DNA of 64,000 nt from Coix lacryma-jobi var. lacryma-jobi (GCA_009763385.1 CM019826.1:79815135-79879134); one strand, 5' to 3'. Counted from the stretch's first letter, positions 31,412 to 42,941 are shown. The notes: generated by a model not told the origin, from the sequence alone. A program made the numbers and translations.

Positions 31412-33226
31412 ATGGCCAATAAGACCATTCGTGAATTCTCTGCTCCTTCTGCCGCTAATGTAGCGATAGTACCAGACGTGATCGATGCCTACCTCAATTT
31501 TGAGTTGAAACCGGCTCTGATCACGATGGTCCAAGCTAGCCCGTTCTGTGGCAAGGCTCATGAGGATGCCAATGCTCACCTCCAACATTTTTTGGAGATT
31601 TGCGTCACCTTCACCATTAAGGGGATAACCCAAGAAGCCATCCATCTTCGTCTCTTTCCTTTCTCTTTGATAGAAAAAGCGAAGCAATGGTTCTATACCG
31701 ATCGCAACGCTGTTGACACATGGGACAAGTGTTCCAATGCTTTTCTCGCCAAATTCTTTCCTTTGGGCAAGACGAATGCTCTGCGCAATAAAATCTCTAG
31801 CTTTACGCAACAAGCCGAGGAATCTATTCTCGAGGCTTGGGAGAGGTTGCAAGAGTATGTCGCTGCTTGTCCACACCATGGTATGGAGGACTGGCTTTTG
31901 ATCCAGAACTTCTACCATGGCCTAACCCCTCCCTCTAGAAGCCATTTGGATGCCGCCGCTGGCGGTGCATTCTTTTCTCTGAATGTTGCAGATGCTAAGG
32001 CTCTCATAGAGAAGATGGTGTCGAACCAAGGATGGAATGATGAGAGACTGCAGCCCCGTAAGCGAGGTATGCATTCCCTTAAAGAGGCCGACATGATCGT
32101 GGCCAAGATGGACCTACTGGCAAAGAAGCTGGACAGATGTGAGAAGATGAACCAACAAGAGAGTGTCCAATCTCTGGAATCCTACATGACTTGTGAAGTG
32201 TGTGGAGAAACCAGACATTTTGGGAACCACTGCCCCAAGCTACATGAAGATTTGAACTTCATCAACAACAACAACGGTTTCCATCAACAGAATCAAGGAT
32301 GGAATCAGCCTGCAAACTCTCAAGGTAACAATTCATTCCCCCGCTCTAATTTTCAGAATTCTGATAGTCTCTCATTCTTGAAAAATTTAGTTTACTCACA
32401 AGGTAGAACTACTGATTTCTTGAATAAGAAATTAATGTCGAAAGATAAAGCCCTTGAGAATATAAATGCTAAATTGGAAGATTTCTCATCTGCTCTGAAA
32501 AATCAACTTAGCTTTAATAAGATGTTAGAAACCCAATTAGCTCAGCTTGCTGCTATCATACCATCTTTTGAATCTGACAAAATTCCTGCTAAACCTGACA
32601 TGGAAACTGCAAACATGGTTGAAATAAAATATTTTAACTATTATGAAGATCAAACCATGACTGTTAAAAAAGGTGATCCTGGTAGTCCCATAATTAGATG
32701 CTCAATCTTTGGTGAAGTCTTTAAGAATGCCATGTGTCATTTAGGATCGAGTGTGAACATTATATCTAAAGATTTCTATGAAAACTAGTTCTTTCCACCC
32801 ATGTCATCCACATCTGCCTATGTTGTGCTAGCTGATCTATCCACTTGCTATGTAGAAGGAATAGTTAATGACTTACCTGTTCATATTAGAGGCTCCTATG
32901 TTCCTGCTAATTTCATAATACTAGATATGGGAAATAGGAAAGATGTGCCTCTAATCTTAGGTAGACCCTTCTTGAACATTGTTGATGCCTGCATATATGT
33001 GGGAAGTGCTAAAATGCAAATGACATTAGGAGGGAGGAAGGAAATATTCTCCTTTTCCCGTGGTCCCGCATATGCCGCTAACATGCAGGAAGCAAAACCC
33101 GTTCGTACCAAGAAGAGGCGCCAAGAACAAGGTGGAACAGAAAGAAAGAACCACCTCCTCCTGAGTTGTGTATTTCACATAACAAAGGAGAGGTGCCAAA
33201 AGAAGAAGAACCCGATGGAGTACTGA
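31412..33226 (+). pseudogene. gag: Element H Gag-protease with one in-frame TAG
   Basis: The frame opens at ATG 31412 (MANKTIREFSAPSAANVAIV). A Retrotrans_gag capsid domain covers roughly residues 30-230 (FCGKAHEDANAHLQHFLEIC, WDKCSNAFLAKFFP). A CCHC knuckle CEVCGETRHFGNHC is near 268. Asn/Gln-rich and coiled-coil stretches follow. The protease region starts near 435, but the usual catalytic CDLG is CHLG here. A TAG at 32786-32788 stops Gag at 458 residues; the same frame continues to 33226 with PLILGRPFLN, typical of the protease end. No RT follows. Gag itself may still assemble, while the protease is probably inactive. Confidence 0.85.
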
Positions 33227-35000
33227 GAGAAGAAGTGCCCAAGGAAGAAGAAGACCCACCGGATAAGGATGAAATTCCATGGACCTAAGTTATGGTTTTA
33301 CTTTTAATTTTTTCCTTCAATTTTCCCTTTTTCGAATAAATAACATATGTCATGCATGTAACTAAAAAAATAAAAATAAAAAAAATCAGTTATCATTAGT
33401 TATAGCATAGGTATATGTTAACTTAGCTAGAATAATAAAATATCATAAGAGGATAGTTTCCCTTTTTCACAACATTAGATAGTTTCCCTTTTAATAAAAT
33501 GAGAACAAGAGCTCCGACCGAGAAAGAAGAAGATCCTTCACCAAGCAAGAAGCCAGCTTGGGGGAGACTCCCGCTCCAATAAGGTATGTCTCAAAGCCTA
33601 CACTTTACATTCAATTCTTAAATTCTATATCTTTTGAATGTCACATGCTTGCCTAAATAACCACTCTATGAATAAAATTGATAAAATCTGCTTAAACAAG
33701 TTGAAACCTGAATAAGATTTGAAATATGTCATGCAAATGTTGTTGTTATGGTTTGAATGACTAGTCTTATCTATGTTGTACCTTTTGTGGGTTGCACATG
33801 CTTTAACTGAAATCATGCTTAGTGAATAAAGTTAGTAAGAAATTGAGTAATTCTTTAAACTTGCTAAAGTGAAATTAGGACCTAATCTGGAGGATTTCTT
33901 TTAAAAATCATGAAAACCTTTCTAAAAGTTCCTCCTAGATTTTTATCCCATCCCACCACCAGCCAAATATTTGTTAGTCATTAGTCAAAACCACAAAGAG
34001 CTTTGTTTGTGTTGAGCTTTGTTAGACCTCATAGATCTTAGTAGAGAAGCTTATCATATCTTTTGAATCAAGATTCACGCACACCCACCATAATTTGCCT
34101 ACTTTCCACTTTTGAAGTTTGCAACCACCAAATAAATTGCTTACTGTCTACACCGGAGATATGCAATACCCAGCCAAACATCCCTTTGCTAGGCTTATGC
34201 TTATTCCTACCCTGAGAATAAGCATTTCTCCCTCTTCCCCTTTTTCATTTCAAAAATCCTTTCCTATAGATGTCTGGGGAAATCTAGAGCTAAAAGAGAG
34301 AGAGAGAAAATGAGCAAAGTGGCTCAAGAAAGGACTATGTCCTGAAGAAAAAAAGTGAGCAAAGTAGCTCAAGAGAGGACTATGTCCTAAGAAAATGTGA
34401 GGACACATCTTTTGTCTACTCACTATGTATCCAAAAAAAAGAGATAGAGAATTATCATTAGCTCTAGACCCCAGAAATTAACTAGGAAGGACTATGAAAT
34501 ATCTCTCTATACACTTCCACATAACCACACATGCACATCTTGATCAATTTTTATGATTTGCTGCTCCTTATGATCTGAGTGTCTAGCTTAGCAATAAACA
34601 TTAGGCAATTTGCTCATGGTTCTTAGCCCACCTATAACTCCACATATCATTCTTTAGAAATAGGAGAGGCTACATTTTGGCCTAAGTGAGGATTTAAACA
34701 CCATTGAGTGATTGAGTGAATCTTGGAGGACTTAAGCAAGTTGTTATCTTTTGAAAACCTTGAAAAACCTCCAGACAGAATCCTAGTCAAACCTAAGCAA
34801 GATAAAAGTTTCCTATCTACTGCTTTATTTCACTCTTGCATGTTTGAAGTGAAAAACTATAAGCCCCACATTGTTATGATTTATGATACAGGCTAAGTTA
34901 TTTCTCACTATACAATATGCACATGCAGACATCTTAAGTTGCTATCCATTTCATGCTCAATGCTTAAACCGCATTGTTGCTCGAGGATGAGCAACAGGTT
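33227..35000 (+). other. Element H internal non-coding region
   Basis: This stands where RT, RNase H and integrase would be, but no pol motif is visible. It includes an internal AGCTTGGGGGAG tract (near 33556) like the final polypurine tract. It also has a 45-bp direct repeat around 34311-34400 containing GGACTATGTCC. A short hairpin GTTGCTC-GAGGAT-GAGCAAC lies at about 34976-34995, just before the polypurine tract, and is conserved in I. Confidence 0.7.
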
Positions 35001-35014
35001 AGCTTGGGGGAGCT
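35001..35014 (+). promoter_or_regulatory. Polypurine tract of element H
   Basis: AGCTTGGGGGAGCT directly precedes the 3' LTR. In I the same site reads with one G replaced by C (GCTTGCGGGAGCT). Confidence 0.7.
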
Positions 35015-36961
35015 TGTTGACGGTCCTTAAACACCTGTTTTACCATCAACATTTGACCCTAATGTCCACCAAAAAGGCATGAAATGTAGTCAAATAGGTT
35101 TCAAACTAACCAAATTCCACATGTCCATAGAATTTTATTTGAATGCAGGATTTGAAACAAATTTGGAGATATGGACCCACCAGAGGCCATGCCCACTCAG
35201 CAGGGCCCAAAATGGGCCTAAGGGGGGTGGCGCCCGCCACTTGGGTTGGCCCAAGTGCCACTCCCTGCCACGTCACCGATCCGTGTGACCTCCCCAAGGC
35301 CAAATCTGGGCCCTTGGTCACTAGGTCAGTGGCATCGGACGGCTCAGAGAGGAGTGGCGTGGATCACGGCTGAATGTCGGTTGCTAGGACATGCAACCGA
35401 CCTCCGAACCGCCTTGGACAACCACCTGGATGCCGTTGAAGCAGAGGCGGTTCATCCAACGGCTAGGGGACTGGCGGCCGCCAGTAGGGGGTGGCGCCCG
35501 CCACCTGACCTAACCCTAGGTCGATTGGCTGCCCACTATAAGAACCCCCCTCACTCATTTGGGCTATAAATACCCCCCTGGAGACACTACTTCTTTCGTA
35601 CCAGTACCATCCCACACCAGAGCAACACACAAGCAAGAGAAGCAAGTGAGAGTTAGGTTAGAAGCTCAGAGAGCCTAGGCAAGTAGGTAGCTAGTAGAGC
35701 AAGGCATCTTCGCCCTCGCGGTAGCGCTGCTCAAGGGTTAGCTCAAGAGTAGAGGCATGCGAGTGATCGGTTCTAGAGCTGGGAAGTGTCTTCCTTCATC
35801 TCCAGTTCAGGTTTTGCTCTTGTTACTCAAGCACTTACTATATTCTAGTTCATCATTTCAAGTATTACTTTATTCTACTTATCAGTATTGAGTGGTATAC
35901 TTGATTGATTGCTTGAGTGCCTAGCTATCCTACAGTTCAATTCACTTAGCCATAGTAGTTAATCTCTAGTGAGCTTAGTGTTTGATCTTTGCCAATAGGT
36001 TGCTTAGTTAGTTTAGTGTTTATCTTATTAAGTCAAGTATTTGCTCTGACGTCCGCAAGAGTCTCTCTCTTCAAAGCTAGGGTAGAGATAGTTAGAAAAT
36101 AGTTAAGCGTGGTGCTTAGTTATAGACTTACCTTCAGATACTGCTGGACCCCCGGATAGCTGTGGTAGCAAGCAGGTGGTGACAGCCCTGTGCGCCTTGA
36201 ATTCCACCATGTAGTAGGCCCAGTTTAACAGTAAGGCTCGTTGTGCTAGCGTTCAACCTAAGTAAGTGGTAAAGGCTAGTACACCTCGATACTTGACAAG
36301 ATAGGAATAAAACTATACTCAACTTAGTTGCTTTATTGTCTTTTGCCTGCCTTGCTTCGTAACTATCTTGCTTCGTAGTTATTTTGTTTGTAGTTATCTA
36401 GGATTAGTTATCTGTAGTTATTAGTTTAGTTATCCTTAGTTACCCCTTTTATCTACCTATCCATCCACCTTACCTTAGCCATCCATTTCATCCTTACCTA
36501 TCCACCCATACATTCTTTCTAGCCTTTCATCTCCTCTCTTCTCCCCTTTTCCCTTTTTCTCTTTTCTTTGACTCTCATCCCCTCCTTGACTCAACTCATA
36601 CACCACTTTAGCCTTCCCTTGGGATCAAATAAATCGACACCAGGTACTCCCAGGCGAAGTGCTACTACGATAGTTCTGTGCGCTTGCAGAATCTCCTCCT
36701 GGTAGATTGCATTCCCTTTAGCTAGCTCCTACTAGTGTCGTGATTGACAACCCCGCTTGGCATTAGTAGATAGCTGCTTTAGCTCCACTCCTTTAGGTAT
36801 AGTGACCGGTCTTGCTTCAAGCATCTCTGACGCCGTTGCCGGGGATAGACTCCATAGTCTACTCCTAGTAACAATGTTAGCAAGTGCCAACAAGCATTCC
36901 TGGGCCGTTACCGGGGATAGTTGCCTAGCACTATCTTTAGTGAAGCTAAGAACTACCAACC
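35015..36961 (+). repeat. 3' LTR of element H
   Basis: 1,947 bp. It has one GTGGCGCCCGCCAC unit in place of three, several substitutions against the 5' LTR, and CAACC in place of CAACA at the very end. The visible divergence suggests that H is older than C and E. The fossil primer-site copies near its end are kept. Confidence 0.92.
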
Positions 36962-37452
36962 AAGGCGTTGGAAGATGCATCTAAGAAGTATGGCATCGAG
37001 GAAACCGAACGGGAGGACCAATGGAAGCAGCACTGTAATGCTATTACAGGTTAGCGAAATCTTTGCCCAATTTTCCTTATTCCGATTGAGATCGCTTGCC
37101 TGACACATCTTTTCTTCCTGCTAGCTCTTTCTACAGAAAATGACCGTCTGAGGGCGGCAGCGAACAGAGTTGCCGATAAGGTGAATGCCCATGGGAACTC
37201 AGCTGAGGCGCGTCTTGATGCTACGGATGGCCGCATAGATCAGGCCGTCATCCAAGGCGTACACCTTGGCGTCTCTCTTGGGCTAGCAGCAATAAGCTCT
37301 TGGACCAACGAGGATTACTCCTTTCTACCAGTCGGCTTTGCGGCGGGTTCTTAGATGAAATCGAAGGTATTGATGTTTATGAAGATCACGCCGCTGCTCT
37401 CGCCGAAGTCACCAATCCGCACTCCGTTCTGAATAGATTGTTCCAGGAGTAA
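36962..37452 (+). pseudogene. Antisense gene of element G, copy 2, distal exons
   Basis: This continues the exon broken by H (LEDASKKYGIEETEREDQWKQHCNAIT) to a donor at 37050 (CAG|GTTAGC). A probable intron runs 37050-37136, ending CTCTTTCTACAG. The next exon (ENDRLRAAANRVADKVNAHG...) stays in frame across the splice. It stops at a TAG near 37351, but the neighbouring frame continues DEIEGIDVYEDHAAALAEVT...LFQE-stop to 37452, so a 1-nt frameshift has occurred near 37345. The AATAAA at 37481 could serve as a poly(A) signal. It is a tandem copy of the gene at 5859-6286. Confidence 0.55.
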
Positions 37453-38053
37453 TTTGTACTAGGACGGATCTGCAAATGAATAAATAAAGTTGTTTTTTCT
37501 CTGAATGATGTCTTATTTGTATTTCCCGATTATCTCAGTGACATCTCTTGATTGCAATATTTCTTTAGAAAAGAACTTGCCAAACACATGACATCATCTT
37601 AGCCGACTAGATCTCGTCTTGACATGTCATGTCACTTGGCATCTTATTTATTGCACTTCACCTTTCTCTCCTCCCAATAAACCTGCTAAGTTGAAAATGC
37701 TAAGGTCACCAGGGTCATGAACATTTTTGTACTAAAGGCGATATAAACAATATCGGCTATATTTTCAAACTCGTGGAGCATTTTTCTGCTAAAGGCGATG
37801 CTTTACATCGGCTATCTTTTGCATACAAATATTCTTGAATCCACTCATGTACCGACTAACTCATCATATCAAATTCAAAAACTATAAAGCATTCGACATT
37901 TAATAAGCAGTGCCGAAGCTTGGTACATGAGTAATACACATATGAACAAGAATTCCCTCGTAGACGAATACCTCATCTCTGGGTCTAATGTCTTTCGGCT
38001 AAAGTAAGCTATCACCTTATATTTTCCATCAAATTCTTGTACAAGATCCCATC
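37453..38053. other. Element G, spacer between antisense gene and pol scar
   Basis: I see no gene. Words GGCGATATAAACAATATCGGCTAT (split palindromes of GCGAT...ATCGGC) occur at about 37736-37760 and 37792-37818; a similar word follows copy 1 of the antisense gene near 6430, supporting a tandem duplication of the whole region. Confidence 0.5.
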
Positions 38054-38275
38054 CTATTTTAGGTTATCGGCCACCACGTACAACTTGAAAGATTTACCAA
38101 GCTGTGGAGGTACCAACACTGGGGTTGCCATCATGTATTCTTTAATCCCATCAAAAGCTTTCTGTTGCACGTCACTCCATACGAACTTCTTGATCTTCCT
38201 TGAGTTCCAGTAACGAAGGAAAAGGTAAAATTCTTTTAGAAGGTTTATCAACTTCAACTTGCACTCTGGATCCAA
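38054..38275 (-). pseudogene. pol: Element G RT remnant with catalytic core deleted
   Basis: The frame reads DPECKLKLINLLKEF, typical of the start of a Gypsy RT region. It is joined directly to FVWSDVQQKAFDGIKEYMMATPVLVPPQLGK, typical of the RT/RNase H connection. The whole RT palm, including the YxDD box, is missing between them. RNase H and integrase are not seen beyond 38054. G is therefore non-autonomous. Confidence 0.75.
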
Positions 38276-38440
38276 ATCTATACTGACACATATCGGTCTT
38301 GTTTTCGGCTACATTATCAATATTTACCTCTTCTAACTCATCAACTGATACGAAACCTCATCCTAATTCTCCTCCGTTACCATCAATTGGATCATTCAAA
38401 AATTGCTCTGAGAGTCGATCGCTTGAATCGGCTGTTGGTC

Positions 38441-38646
38441 CTCGTCAAAAACATTCACAGGACCTACTTCCTTCCAGAGAAGCACTCGACACCATCATAT
38501 TCCCAATAGATGGGTTCTGCAGTAGCAACACTCACCGAATCATCTCGTCAAAAACATTCACAGGACCTACTTCCTTCCAGAGAAGCACTCGACACCATCA
38601 TATTCCCAATAGATGGGTTCTGCAGTAGCAACACTCACCGAATCAT
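38441..38646. repeat. 103-bp tandem duplication in element G pol
   Basis: The 103 bp from 38441 (CTCGTCAAAAACATTC) recur at once from 38544 with no difference that I can see, which suggests a recent duplication. It lies between the protease and the RT scar. Confidence 0.9.
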
Positions 38647-39021
38647 TAGCATGGACAATTTCGACGTCATCTCCAATCCACTGGATGAGAATTTATGCAT
38701 AGTTGACGGAACACAGCAGTTTTCATGTATCCAATCCCTTCCTAAAAGCAAACTATATGCCCTCTTGCCATCGATGACGAAGAAGGTAGTAATCAAAGTT
38801 TTTGACCTGATCATCCATTCAACATGAACTGCTCCTCGAGTATCAGAAGTATTGCCAGCAAAATCCCTCAACACCATGTCAGTCTTCAATAAATCCTCAC
38901 TTGCCATCCCAAGTTTCCTGAAGGTAGCATATGACATGATATTTATGGCAGCTCCTCCATCAATAAAAATTTTGGTTAGTGGCTTGCCATTAACATACCC
39001 CCTCATATAAAGTGGCTTCAA
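38635..39021 (-). pseudogene. Element G protease region
   Basis: Retroviral-type aspartic protease of the Tat lineage: MRGYVNGKPLTKIFIDGGAAINIMS with the catalytic DGG, a flap-like middle, and SLLLGRDWIHEN near the end. About 110 residues are visible in one frame. It is flanked by gag C-terminal debris (39018-39709) and the tandem duplication. Confidence 0.8.
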
Positions 39022-39709
39022 ATGTCGATGTTTAGACGTTTATCAAAAACTGCCCGTTGAGCCAAAATGAGCTGAGCCATCAGATCATGGAATTCATCTT
39101 CGTCAAAATCTGAATACACTTCTTCTTGGATGTTTTGATCTCCGAGAGCTTTGAATTCTGACGGGAGAAAGAATGCCATGCACGCATCAGCCGAACGATC
39201 ATCTTCATCAGGCTTTTCCTTAGGACGCCAAACTTGTTTTGTTTTGGTGCCTGCTTGCGCTAATTCTCTGTTCCTTAGGCGCTGCACTCTCCTTTTTTGG
39301 CTCTTCCTCAATCCTGGTGGACACCACTGTCCTCTTTGCCAAACATATTCACGGTATTCTTCTTCTTCAGTGCGAGCCCATCTTCGATCAGCAAAATTTC
39401 TCCCTTGCCGATTCTCGGAATTACCTATTTTTAAATGCCGATCGTCCTCAGGGATTCGCTCCCAAGCCTTTCATGGACCGAATGGCGGTTGACTTGAGAT
39501 TGCCTGTATTCAGAATATTGATCATTGCACTCAGGGCAATTGTTTTTAACAGGCCGTTTCAAACCTTCATTCCAACAATATTTGAAGAATGAGCACTCCC
39601 AATGAGAATGCTCATGCTCCCTCACATATTCTCGTTCTTCTCGGTACATCTCCTCTTTGTACCTCTGTTGCTTTTCTATGAACCTTCGTTCCTCATAAAA
39701 CCTCTGCTT
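39018..39709 (-). pseudogene. gag: Element G gag C-terminal region
   Basis: Reading continues past the TAG at 39710-39712 through KQRFYEERRFIEKQQRYKEEMYREE into HWECSFFKYCWNEGLKRPVKNNCPEC, a Cys/His cluster of Tat gags. It then shifts frame to RRVQRLRNRELAQ and a Asp/Glu-rich segment leading into protease. At least one stop and one frameshift are present. Confidence 0.7.
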
Positions 39710-41472
39710 CTAGTACCGCTCCTGCTCCCGACGCCATTTGTTTAACAAAATACGTGTTGTGACTCTAGGCCTGGAAGCTTCACCCCTTTCAGTTCGGCTA
39801 TTCTGGAAATGAACTCGTTGCCGAAATTCTTCATTTGTGATTTGCCGATTGGGGTCAACAGCACCGGCCTCTCTAGCACTATCAGAGGTTAACACCTTCA
39901 TCTTGCTCTTGCCCCTGGGGTCATCTGCATTGACCATGTTAACAGAGAAAGACATGGTATTCTGTCCAAAAGGGCTACCATCAATTTTCATCTTTCCGTC
40001 AAACTTCAAATGTCCTTCCTGGATAGCCTTCTCGATCCGTACTCTGAACACTTGGCAATCATTTATAGAGTGGGATCTAGTGTTATGGAAACCACAATAT
40101 TTCTTGTCTTTAACCCCTTCAGGGTGCAACATGGGATGGCCTTCTGGCAACTTGATGCGTCCTTCCTTCAATAACAACTCAAATAGCTTATCTGATTTGG
40201 AAACATCAAAATCGTAGGTACCTTTTTGTTGCATCAACCATCGTTGATTGACTTGAGTCGGTTCTTTAGTCCAGACCAGCTCTGCTGCAGCTATCTCATC
40301 TTCATCATCATATTCCATTGCCTCCTCTAAGAAGGCTTGATACATCTCACTAGCCACATCGCCCTTCTGGAATTCGTTATTTCTCCTAAACCCCTGAGCT
40401 TGACTATTCATCATCGCCAATCGTTGTGATAACTGCCCAAGATCATCAAACTCCATGCCGAACAGCTTTTCCCTGATATTCGATAACATACCAGCTATAG
40501 CTATCCCTGGCAATTGATCATCTAGCAAATTCAGAGAATAGCAGAGATTTTTAGTCTCCCTGAATCTGCGTAAATATTCTTGGGGAGTCTCATTAACTCT
40601 CATCCTTAGACTCATGAGATCGACCAACTTCTTCTCATTGGAACCGGTAAAGAAATACACGTGGAACTTCTGTTCTAGCTCTACCCATGTATTAATAGGT
40701 TTGCTGGCAGAGACGTGAACCATGAGAAAGCTGGTCCCGTTAGTGACAGTGGGAAATACCGAATTCTCCAAGCCTCATTTGCAGATGCTTCTCCGAGCTG
40801 CATCAAGTAACGGCTGATGTGTTCAACAGTATTGGTGTCATCATGGCCTGAGAACTTAGTAAGATCAGTAGGAGATTTCACCCTTGGAGGAAGTGCCACT
40901 CGGTTGTACCACTCCGGGTAAGGAGACTTGTAAGCATAAGACTGAGTTTTTGGCCTCAGCCCGAATTGATTCTGCATCAAGTCGGCCATCCTATGCATGA
41001 TGAGGTCGACGCCTGAGTCAGGAGCAGCCTGTGCCTGACCCCCGAGAAATGCTGTTGCTGAATTCTTATGGCCTGGATTCGGGAAAGCATCAATCGCACT
41101 ATAATCCACGAACTCCTGATACCCATCTCCATACATGTTCTTCTGCAACATATTTGTTGCTGGAGATACTCTGAAAGCAGATAGAGGGACGTTTCCCGTT
41201 GTGCCGAATGCAAGCAGGCCCTGAGTTGTGGGAGGTTGCTGCTCTTGATGAAGGGTCATCCCAACTTTTCTCGAACCAACTCCATTGTCTTCAGTAGTTT
41301 TCCTCTGATGCTGGGGAACGGGGAATAACAGTGGCCCCTGCATTGGACCAGTGGCTTCCTCAAAATGCTTATCTATCGCCGGGCCGAAAATACCAACCAT
41401 GACTGCAAGAAAAGTATTTAAGAAAGCCGACTGATGATTGGTCATGGCCTCCGACAAAACCTTGTACATAAG
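39710..41472 (-). pseudogene. gag: Element G gag, main part
   Basis: From the C insertion site the frame runs YKVLSEAMTNHQSAF through KFSGHDDTNTVEHISRYL and WRIRYFPLSLTGPAFSWF. This is a Retrotrans_gag capsid domain. It breaks near 40700 by a 1-nt loss, then continues TWVELEQKFHVYFFTGSNEKK to a TAG at 39710-39712. A CxxH-like segment KKYCGFHNTRSHSINDC lies in the second half. Removing C and one ATAAG joins the frame to the N-terminal part at 53207-53439 (KMSEL-MYKVLSEA). Confidence 0.85.
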
Positions 41473-41878
41473 TGCGGATACATGGGTGTATGCCGAGTCT
41501 CTGTGTGATGAGTGATTGTCAATGGAGATGATGCGCATGTTCTTTGGCTTGTGTTGTGCAGGTGTCGAGCACGGAGACAGTGATCGATGGCGGGTGAAGG
41601 TCAAGTTGCGACGTGCCGTGCCGACGGACCGGGCGCGATGAAGGATGGGCGTGCCGTGCGGCGGACGTGCCATGCCGATGTATCGGACGGTGAAGGGCGG
41701 ACGTGGACTTGGACTGATGGACTGGAGGCCGGAGGATCAGCTGTGGTGGCTGGCAGCCTGCGACAGCGACAGGCGGAGAAGTGCGATCATGTCGGTGGAA
41801 GGGGTGCACAGGCGGTGCATCCCCTCTACGACGCCGGTTTGTTGGTAGAGCCCGGGAAAAACCAACGGTGGACGGTTT

Positions 41879-42132
41879 CCAGGTTTGGGCCTCAAAACCT
41901 GGGTGCTGGGTTTCCAGGTTGAGCCACAAAACCTGGGCGCGACGGTTTCCAGGTTGAGCCTCAAAACCTGGGCGTGGGCCGGTTTCCGAGTTTGGGCCTC
42001 AAAACTCGGGCGCGGACGGTTTCCGAGTTTGGCCACAAAACTCGGGCTGGAGGCTGGTTTCCCGGTTTGGGCCTCAAAACCGGGGGCTGATGGAAAAGGC
42101 TGGTTTCCCGGTTTGGGCCGCAAAACCGGGGG
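41879..42132. repeat. Seven-unit hairpin array in the Copia C 5' LTR
   Basis: Units are CCAGG...CCTGG (from 41879, 41914, 41949), CCGAG...CTCGG (41986, 42023) and CCCGG...CCGGG (42061, 42107). Each has the form stem-TTTGGGCCTCA-AAA-stem, with a 7-8 bp stem. The stem changes are compensatory. A second copy is in the 3' LTR at about 51608-51863. Confidence 0.88.
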
Positions 42133-42322
42133 TGCAGAGTGGTGGCGGCACGTGGCGGCGATCTGAAGGTTGCGTGGAGGCGACGCGGAAGACCGTGCGG
42201 GCGTGGCCGTCGGATCTACCTACCACCAGCGGGTGGACTAGAATAGCCTTAGGGTTAGGCTGGTCCGCTCTGTAATTAGAGTAGAGAGGGGTAGAGTAGG
42301 AAATAGACTTAGGCTAGGTTAG

Positions 42323-42330
42323 TATAAGTA
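42323..42330 (+). promoter_or_regulatory. TATA box of the Copia C 5' LTR
   Basis: TATAAGTA about 850 bp into the LTR, between the hairpin array (upstream) and the CATCGGACGC module (downstream). The second copy is at about 52054-52061. Confidence 0.55.
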
Positions 42331-42941
42331 GTCTAGGGGAGACACCCTCCTCCCTATCTCAATCTCCGTTAGCGCAGTCATTTGCTTCCTAGCACCTAGG
42401 GTTTCCACTCTCCCATCCCCTGCTCTAGCTAGTTGAGATCCGCAGAGAGACTCCACTCTGTGTACTGTTGATTTGAGGAAGTGAGGCCGTATCCTCACTT
42501 TGGAGCACAGATCGATGGCTTGATTTGCGTCCTTAATTCGAGTTCGTGGCTGTGATTCGCGGTTTCTTTGTGTTCTTCGCGGAATCCTTTTTCTCCACGA
42601 TTTTCCCGTCGCTTGATCTCTTTGCTCGGTTCATCTTCTGCAATTCCGTTTGAACCAAGTTGTTCTAGATCGTGAGGCTCTCCTTTCCACCGAAGGAATT
42701 AATCTCTAACCTCACGGTCTAGGAGATCGATCGATTTTCGTTTTGGATTGCGTTCTTGCCTCCATACCCCGAATTTTCTTCGATTCACCGATTTGGAGTT
42801 AGGTTCGAGCCATGATCTCTTAGGAGTAGCTCACTAACATCCTTGTGACTCCTCAAATCGAATCCTAGGCCTAGGGCAATTGATTCGAAGGAGATCGGGT
42901 TGAATCGTGAAGAACAGCGCTGTTTTCGGGGGCATCGGACG

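Larger units (their letters stand above)
29237..36961 (+). mobile_element. Athila-like Gypsy element H, gag-protease only
   Basis: 7,725 bp. LTRs are 29237-31223 and 35015-36961, with ends TGTTG...CAACA (the last base is C in the 3' copy). Target duplication AAGGC is at 29232-29236 and 36962-36966. The primer site TGGCGCCGTTGCCGGGGA is the form known from Athila-type elements. The interior codes for Gag and a protease remnant, followed by 1.8 kb of non-coding sequence up to the polypurine tract. There is no RT, RNase H or integrase. It is therefore non-autonomous. Element I at the right edge belongs to the same family. Confidence 0.93.
36962..41472 (-). mobile_element. Tat/Gypsy element G, segment 4 (gag, protease, RT scar, antisense gene)
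   Basis: Host sequence between H and C. On the minus strand it holds most of gag, the protease and a fused RT remnant; on the plus strand it holds the end of antisense gene copy 2. ATAAG at 41468-41472 is the first half of the C duplication. Gag-first minus order with an antisense gene beyond pol matches a Grande-like Tat layout. Confidence 0.85.

Noticed and set aside
40681..41673. ORF starting in the C LTR and running into gag of G
   Set aside because: The first 68 residues come from the LTR of C; the fusion is an accident of insertion.
41885..42275. Proteins with repeated GFxVWASKxG or PKPGNRP peptides (also in D and E LTRs)
   Set aside because: They are translations of the hairpin array in all frames; no codon bias and no conserved start.
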